Shown here: in pieces, positions 59,868-64,000 of the stretch
How the letters are laid out: each line of letters starts with the position of its first letter
Numbering within the stretch: position 1 is the stretch's first letter
Assembly (NCBI RefSeq): GCF_025452095.1
Contig: NZ_CP104877.1
Location: 4,278,001-4,342,000, forward strand
Length of the DNA stretch: 64,000 nucleotides
Source: Paenarthrobacter sp. JL.01a
Lineage (GTDB): Bacteria; Actinomycetota; Actinomycetes; Actinomycetales; Micrococcaceae
Reading direction: 5' to 3'
The notes under the pieces: generated by a model
The model's database searches: none
The model's input: the letters and a program-made list of their open reading frames with translations, nothing else
What the model was told of the DNA's origin: nothing
Program-made: the position numbers and the translations under genes

Positions 59868-60446
59868 ATGGATTCCATCCTCATCCCGCTCCTGATCCTC
59901 ATTGCGGTCGTCGCGGGAGTGCTCCTGCTCATTCGTTCATTCACCAAGCGCTCGGCGGAAACGAAGTCAAACGCCCAGGCAACGGGCGGCCCGAAGGACC
60001 CCGTGGAACTGGCCAGGGAGTCAGCAGCCAAGCTCAACCAGGAGCAGCACCGCCAGCTGTATTCACTGATAGCCCAGGGTCAGGCGATGGCTGCCATCAA
60101 GCTTTACCTGCAGGCCACGGGAGAAGGCCTGCGTGCATCACGCAACGCCGTGGGCGCCTTGGCGGCGCACCCCCAGCCGTTCACGCCGGAAACCCCTGCC
60201 AAGGACCTGCTCGCCGATGATGACGACGACGAACCCGAGCGCTTCCCCTACCGCTACAGGGCGATCGTCAGCAAGGGGGACGTGACCCGCGAAGTCAGCA
60301 GCAATATGCTCAACGACGAAATCTACGGCCGGATCCGTACGCTGGCAAAGAGCGGCGACGTGGAGGGCGCGGCACTGGCTTTGACCCGCCACTCGGACAT
60401 CAACATCAAGCAGGCCCGCGAATTCATCGAGCTTCTGGACGACTGA
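59868..60446 (+). CDS. second membrane protein of the L7/L12-CTD-like pair
   Basis: The 192-residue protein has one N-terminal helix (LIPLLILIAVVAGVLLLIRS). Two repeat-like modules follow: AQGQAMAAIKLYLQATGEGL (about residues 63-85) and a C-terminal LAKSGDVEGAALALTRHSDI. Both resemble the helix pair of the L7/L12 C-terminal domain. It begins seven bases after its neighbour. Role unknown. Confidence 0.7.
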   Translation: MDSILIPLLILIAVVAGVLLLIRSFTKRSAETKSNAQATGGPKDPVELARESAAKLNQEQHRQLYSLIAQGQAMAAIKLYLQATGEGLRASRNAVGALAAHPQPFTPETPAKDLLADDDDDEPERFPYRYRAIVSKGDVTREVSSNMLNDEIYGRIRTLAKSGDVEGAALALTRHSDINIKQAREFIELLDD

Positions 60447-60821
60447 CTAAAAGTCGAAGAGGTCGCCGAGGAAGCCTTCCTTCTTCTTGCGCTTGCGGCC
60501 GTACTGGTCCCGGTCGCCCCGTCGTTCGTACTCGCGCCGGTCGTAGTCCCGGTCGTAGTCCCGCCGTCCCCTGTCCTCGTATCTTGGCTCCTGCGGGCGG
60601 GACTCGAAGGGGTTGTAGAGGGGCGGCGGCGCGATCGGAGGCTGCGGAGCGGGCGGGACAGGCCGCGATGCCGACGGGGCGGTCTCCGCTGCTACGCGGT
60701 CGATGATCTTGTCCAGCTCGCCGCGATCCAACCACACGCCCCGGCATTTGGGGCAGTAGTCGATCTCTACGCCGCTTCGTTCGCTCATCACCAGGTCAAT
60801 GGAATCCACAGGACACTTCAT
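60447..60821 (-). CDS. zf-TFIIB-type zinc-ribbon protein
   Basis: The 124-residue protein begins MKCPVDSIDLVMSERSGVEI, followed by DYCPKCRGVWLDRGELDKII, the zinc ribbon of this family. A Pro-rich linker and a strongly charged Arg/Asp tail (about residues 80-115) follow, ending in a short hydrophobic helix (GFLGDLFDF). ATG 60821 matches the family start. It ends directly at the convergent neighbour. Function unknown. Confidence 0.85.
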   Translation of the reverse strand: MKCPVDSIDLVMSERSGVEIDYCPKCRGVWLDRGELDKIIDRVAAETAPSASRPVPPAPQPPIAPPPLYNPFESRPQEPRYEDRGRRDYDRDYDRREYERRGDRDQYGRKRKKKEGFLGDLFDF

Positions 60822-60858
60822 GATTGCCCCAACGACCCAACCTGGGTAAAAGTTCGGA

Positions 60859-61485
60859 CTACCTGCCTGCCGAGATTCCGGCGAGCAGCTGCTCAAACGG
60901 CAGCGACTCAAGAACCGGAGCCTTGCGGCCGGGCTGGGGGCCGCTCAGCAGTTGCACGAGTTCACCGGCTGCCCGGTCCACCCGCGACGACAGGGGCGAG
61001 CCGCCGTCGTCGTTGTTTCCCCAGTCCTGCGGCCCCGCGAAGACGCCGGTAGCGGCGATCCGGGTGCGGAGGTAGGTGAACAGGGGGCGCATGGCGTAGT
61101 CGAGGACCATCTGGTGGCGGTCGGTGCCGCCCGTGGCGCCGAGCAATACGGCCTTGCCGTCGAGCGACTTGGGATCAAGGACGTCGACGAACGACTTGAA
61201 CAGCCCGCTGTACGAGGCACTGAACACGGGGCTGACGGCGATGATGGCGTCGGAGTCCTCGACGCCGGCAATCACCTCCGCGAGGCGTGGTGCGGCGTAC
61301 CCGGTAACGAAGTTGTTGGCGATGTCCACGGCGAGGTCGCGAAGTTCGACGACGTCGATCCTCGCCTCATAGCCTGCCGCACGCAGTTGCCGCTCTGCGG
61401 AGGCGGCCAGCTGGTCGGCCAGCAGACGGCTCGACGACGGCACGCCGAGTCCGGCGGAAAGTACGGTGATGCGGCGGGTTTCCAT
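60859..61485 (-). CDS. NAD(P)H-dependent FMN reductase (MsuE-like)
   Basis: The 208-residue flavodoxin-like protein has TVLSAGLGVPSSSRLLADQL for the phosphate loop, DSDAIIAVSPVFSASYSGLF and LLGATGGTDRHQMVLDYA. This matches FMN reductases of the MsuE/CE1759 group, which supply reduced flavin to monooxygenases. AGGAG precedes the ATG. A dyad upstream suggests control by a MarR-type regulator. No monooxygenase is adjacent. Confidence 0.87.
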   Translation of the reverse strand: METRRITVLSAGLGVPSSSRLLADQLAASAERQLRAAGYEARIDVVELRDLAVDIANNFVTGYAAPRLAEVIAGVEDSDAIIAVSPVFSASYSGLFKSFVDVLDPKSLDGKAVLLGATGGTDRHQMVLDYAMRPLFTYLRTRIAATGVFAGPQDWGNNDDGGSPLSSRVDRAAGELVQLLSGPQPGRKAPVLESLPFEQLLAGISAGR

Positions 61486-61514
61486 GGCGTTTCTCCTGTT
61501 GCTCGTTAATTCAG

Positions 61515-61536
61515 TTTACATGCGTTTGCATCTAAA
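61515..61536 (-). promoter_or_regulatory. candidate MarR-type operator before the FMN reductase
   Basis: TTTACATGC and GCATCTAAA flank GTTT, an inverted repeat with one mismatch, 30 bases upstream of the reductase start. It is AT-rich against a GC-rich background. Confidence 0.45.
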
Positions 61537-61586
61537 TCAATGAACGGGGGCGGCAGGGAAAGTATTCCCGGCGAGCTGCTGGAGGA

Positions 61587-62666
61587 TCAGGGACGCCGCG
61601 CGGCGTGCGCAGAGAGGAAATCGAAAGTCTTGTCCCTCGCCTCGCGGGCCTCGGCGAAGTTCAGATGGAACTGGTACTCGTGAGGCAACTCAGGTTGGTG
61701 GTTTGCCGGCCAAAACAGCTCCGTCACAGGCACTCCGGCGTTTTTGAGCCGGTTGCTGTAGGGCACCGATTGCAGCCAGGTGAGGCCGTCACCGTTGCCG
61801 CCGCTGATAAAGGTCGGCGGGAAGTCGGGGGTGACAAAGTCGATGGTGGACATCGTGGCCCCGGCATAGGTGGCGGACCAATCCTTGGTGCCGGTGTAAG
61901 CCCACAAGGCAGTCTTGAAACCCCACGCCACAATGCCGTTCAGGTCCGCCATGGCCCGCAGGTCGTAGACGCCGCAGTGCAGGATGGTTGCAGCGAGTTC
62001 GGACTTCTGAAGCGCAGGCTGGATTCCCATGAGGTTGGCGTACTCGGGGTTGACGGTGAGCGTTGTCATCTGGCTGGCCAGCTGGGCCCCTGCAGAGTCA
62101 CCGGCAAGGACGATGCGGCTGGTGTCCACATTGAGTTCGGCAGCGTGTGCCTTGATGTAGGCGAGGGCTTCGTTGATGTCGCGGACAGCAGTGGGGTACG
62201 TGGCTTCGGGTGCGATCGGATAGCTCATGCCAATCGTGGTGTAGCCCTGGTCGGCCATGATCTGGAGGTACGGATTGACGTCGCGCTGTGCCCCGGAAAT
62301 CCAGGCGCCTCCGTGAATCCACACCACCGTAGGAAGCGGCGCCGTCGTCCCCTGGGGACTGAAGATATCAAAGGTGGACCCCGGCTTGTACTCCACCCCC
62401 ATCCGCGTATCCAGGGGAGTAGCGGGAACGTAGGGCGTCATTTCATCGATGGTCGCCTGGGCTCCCCGTTCAAAGACACTGCGGATCAGCAGTGCCGACG
62501 GCCAAGGAGTGGCGGAAAGGGCCACAGCCAGGATCAAAACCACCAAGATCGCCAATTCCAGCCTGCGCAGCCGCGAGGAGCGCTTTCGCCGGGCCTTGGC
62601 TGGCATTTCCACGCGAGGTGGCGCCGTTTTCCTTGCAGTTTTTTCGATCGAATCCAACGGCCCCAT
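61587..62666 (-). CDS. membrane-anchored alpha/beta-hydrolase (lipase/esterase, HSL-like)
   Basis: The 359-residue protein has an N-terminal membrane helix (about residues 33-52). The catalytic domain has the oxyanion motif VVWIHGGAWISGAQR, the elbow GDSAGAQLA and an Asp in SGGNGDGLTW. This is the hormone-sensitive-lipase type. ATG 62666 with GGGGGAG upstream is used; a longer in-frame start at 62702 is possible. Substrate unknown. Confidence 0.85.
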   Translation of the reverse strand: MGPLDSIEKTARKTAPPRVEMPAKARRKRSSRLRRLELAILVVLILAVALSATPWPSALLIRSVFERGAQATIDEMTPYVPATPLDTRMGVEYKPGSTFDIFSPQGTTAPLPTVVWIHGGAWISGAQRDVNPYLQIMADQGYTTIGMSYPIAPEATYPTAVRDINEALAYIKAHAAELNVDTSRIVLAGDSAGAQLASQMTTLTVNPEYANLMGIQPALQKSELAATILHCGVYDLRAMADLNGIVAWGFKTALWAYTGTKDWSATYAGATMSTIDFVTPDFPPTFISGGNGDGLTWLQSVPYSNRLKNAGVPVTELFWPANHQPELPHEYQFHLNFAEAREARDKTFDFLSAHAARRP

Positions 62667-62729
62667 CACAAACTCCCCCGGTCGGTGCTTCCCTGGACCC
62701 ATGCTAAGACGGACGGGCGTTCCTTGGGG

Positions 62730-63242
62730 TCAGGACAGCGGCCGCGCCGCCGCCAGCAGGACTCCCTCGCCGCCGTCGAACGCTACGGCGTGAAAAGCCG
62801 GGCCGCGCGAGACCACCCTGAATCCCCACTGCCGGTGCAGCTCCAAAGAGGCTTCGTTACGCGCATTAACGATGTACCAGGCAGTGTCAGCACGTTCCCA
62901 GATCCACTCAAGCCGGCGCGAGGTCAACGCAACCGCAAGTCCCCGACGCCGGAAATCGGGCGCAACGGTAAGGCCGCCCAGATAGTGACCCGCCGGCGCT
63001 GGACCGTCACCGACGTCGTAATGGTGCGTTTTCGCCCAGCCAACGACGGCGGAACCCGGCCCCGGGGTCATGTCCAGTGGCGCCTCGGCCACCAAAACCA
63101 GGCGACCGTCGTCGGATATTGCAGCAGCGATCTTTGCCGCGAAAGGCTCCCTCCCGGCCTCTGGCAACCGCCCGGACAGGGTCTCCACGGTCACAATCCC
63201 GGGAACATCCTTTTCAACCGCGGGACGGATGGCGAATCTCAT
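62730..63242 (-). CDS. GNAT-family N-acetyltransferase
   Basis: The 170-residue protein has the acetyl-CoA motif LTVAPDFRRRGLAVALTSRR and the C-terminal NEASLELHRQWGFRVV strand pair. Substrate unknown. It is divergent from the CoA-transferase gene. Confidence 0.87.
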   Translation of the reverse strand: MRFAIRPAVEKDVPGIVTVETLSGRLPEAGREPFAAKIAAAISDDGRLVLVAEAPLDMTPGPGSAVVGWAKTHHYDVGDGPAPAGHYLGGLTVAPDFRRRGLAVALTSRRLEWIWERADTAWYIVNARNEASLELHRQWGFRVVSRGPAFHAVAFDGGEGVLLAAARPLS

Positions 63243-63290
63243 GGGCCTAGTCTAGGTTTGCAAAAGGGGGCATCAGCACGGAAGAGGACC

Positions 63291-64000
63291 ATGACACAGC
63301 AACCAATCGCACCGCTGGACGGCGTCCGCGTCCTGGAACTCGGCAACTACATCGCCGCGCCCACCGCAGGACGGCTGTTGGCAGATTTCGGCGCCGAGGT
63401 CATCAAGGTCGAACGGCCCGGAACCGGCGATGAACTGCGCAACTGGCGGCTGCACAAGGGCACCACCTCAATGCTGTACCGCACGCTGAACCGCAACAAG
63501 AAATCCGTGGTCCTGGACCTCCGCACGGAGGCCGGCAAGCAGGCCGTCCTGGACCTGGCGGCAAAATCAGACATTCTGCTGGAGAATTTCCGCCCAGGCA
63601 CGCTCGAAAAGTGGGGCCTGGGTCCCGAGGTTCTCAACCAGGCCAACCCGGACCTCGTGGTGACCCGCATCTCCGCCTTCGGGCAGACCGGGCCACTGTC
63701 CGAGCGTCCCGGTTTTGCCGCCGTCGCCGAAGCCTACGGAGGGTTCCGCAACCTGGTGGGCGACCCCGACCGCGCACCGGTGCGGGTCGGCGTCTCCATC
63801 GGAGACTCGATCGCGGGACTCTACGCCGCGTTCGGTTCCGTAATGGGCCTCTACCAGCGTGAAGCACGACGCCGGGACTCGGCTGGCGCTGTACCCCTCA
63901 CCGAACGCGTCATTGACGTCGCCCTGCACGAGGCAATGTTTTCCATGATGGAATCGCTCATTCCCGACTACCAGGCCTACGGCGTGGACCGCCAGCGGGT
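63291..64000 (+). CDS. CaiB/BaiF family III CoA-transferase (truncated by window edge)
   Basis: The first 236 residues are present. The N-terminal fold has PLDGVRVLELGNYIAAPTAG and VIKVERPGTGDELR, then NRNKKSVVLDLRTEAGK. The catalytic Asp is expected in RVGVSIGDSIAG near residue 173. These enzymes move CoA between organic acids such as succinate, oxalate or carnitine. GAAGAGG precedes the ATG. The gene continues beyond the window. Confidence 0.88.
   Translation, partial: MTQQPIAPLDGVRVLELGNYIAAPTAGRLLADFGAEVIKVERPGTGDELRNWRLHKGTTSMLYRTLNRNKKSVVLDLRTEAGKQAVLDLAAKSDILLENFRPGTLEKWGLGPEVLNQANPDLVVTRISAFGQTGPLSERPGFAAVAEAYGGFRNLVGDPDRAPVRVGVSIGDSIAGLYAAFGSVMGLYQREARRRDSAGAVPLTERVIDVALHEAMFSMMESLIPDYQAYGVDRQR

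Noticed and set aside
1..64000. CRISPR arrays, tRNA, rRNA, transposases or prophage genes
   Set aside because: No repeat-spacer pattern, cloverleaf-like segment or transposase frame was seen on either strand by eye.

Overview
The window reads as chromosomal DNA of a high-GC actinobacterium close to Arthrobacter/Paenarthrobacter. The protein families (trehalose-synthase-like GH13, CsoR/CopZ/CopA, AztD, DUF2277, WXG100), the many GTG/TTG starts and the absence of insertion sequences, phage genes, rRNA or tRNA all fit a free-living soil member of the Micrococcaceae. The replicative helicase gene dnaB and a dense set of DnaA boxes suggest that the right end lies not far from the replication origin. 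No dnaA or dnaN is present.

Layout. 1-9415 (minus strand): a catabolic island with a tripartite tricarboxylate transporter (TctABC type), an RraA-family aldolase, a beta-hydroxyacid dehydrogenase-like enzyme, a DctM-type permease with a tiny membrane partner, a cyclase-family hydrolase and an NAD-dependent epimerase. It is divergent from an IclR regulator (9553-10353). A fragment of an LssY_C membrane protein lies at the left edge. 10526-15175: a divergent GH13 enzyme, an ECF sigma factor with an overlapping membrane partner, and a PPK2 kinase. 15251-19586: the most interesting part, a microcin-C-like locus. 19631-27408: a YdcF protein and an operon for an amino-sugar oligosaccharide (ABC transporter, GH20 hexosaminidase, IclR regulator, rhodanese, hydrolase). 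27580-30638: copper control (CsoR operators, csoR, copZ, copA). 30660-39056: mixed housekeeping genes, including an orphan WXG100 protein, a frameshifted small membrane protein and a tandem pair of paralogous membrane proteins. 39133-45176: a polyol uptake and oxidation operon with a SorC regulator. 45185-48343: a Zur-box-controlled zinc metallochaperone, a double-hotdog thioesterase and a VOC protein. 48457-56618: a divergent sugar-catabolic cluster with a GntR repressor, split transketolase, MHS transporter, TIM-barrel protein, SDR, DhaK-DhaL kinase and RpiB isomerase. 56928-64000: dnaB, the DnaA-box region, L7/L12-CTD-like membrane proteins and assorted enzymes, ending in a truncated CoA-transferase.

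The microcin-C-like locus. A promoter-like region precedes a 19-residue open reading frame (15930-15989, MLKIKRLAKRRSKLNFVFN) that ends in asparagine. A perfect 14-bp hairpin follows, then a ThiF/MccB-type adenylating enzyme, two small membrane proteins of unknown role and an MFS exporter. A GNAT acetyltransferase is divergent from the peptide gene and could provide MccE-like immunity. In microcin C systems, MccB adenylates the C-terminal Asn of a short peptide to make a Trojan-horse inhibitor of aspartyl-tRNA synthetase. The gene order peptide-hairpin-mccB-exporter is the classical one. The two membrane proteins (one HTTM-like) are not part of any mcc operon I know, and the usual tailoring genes are absent.

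The window also has several long, nearly perfect intergenic hairpins without U-tracts (12837, 39058, 48414, 49181), which may be actinobacterial-type terminators or small repeat elements.
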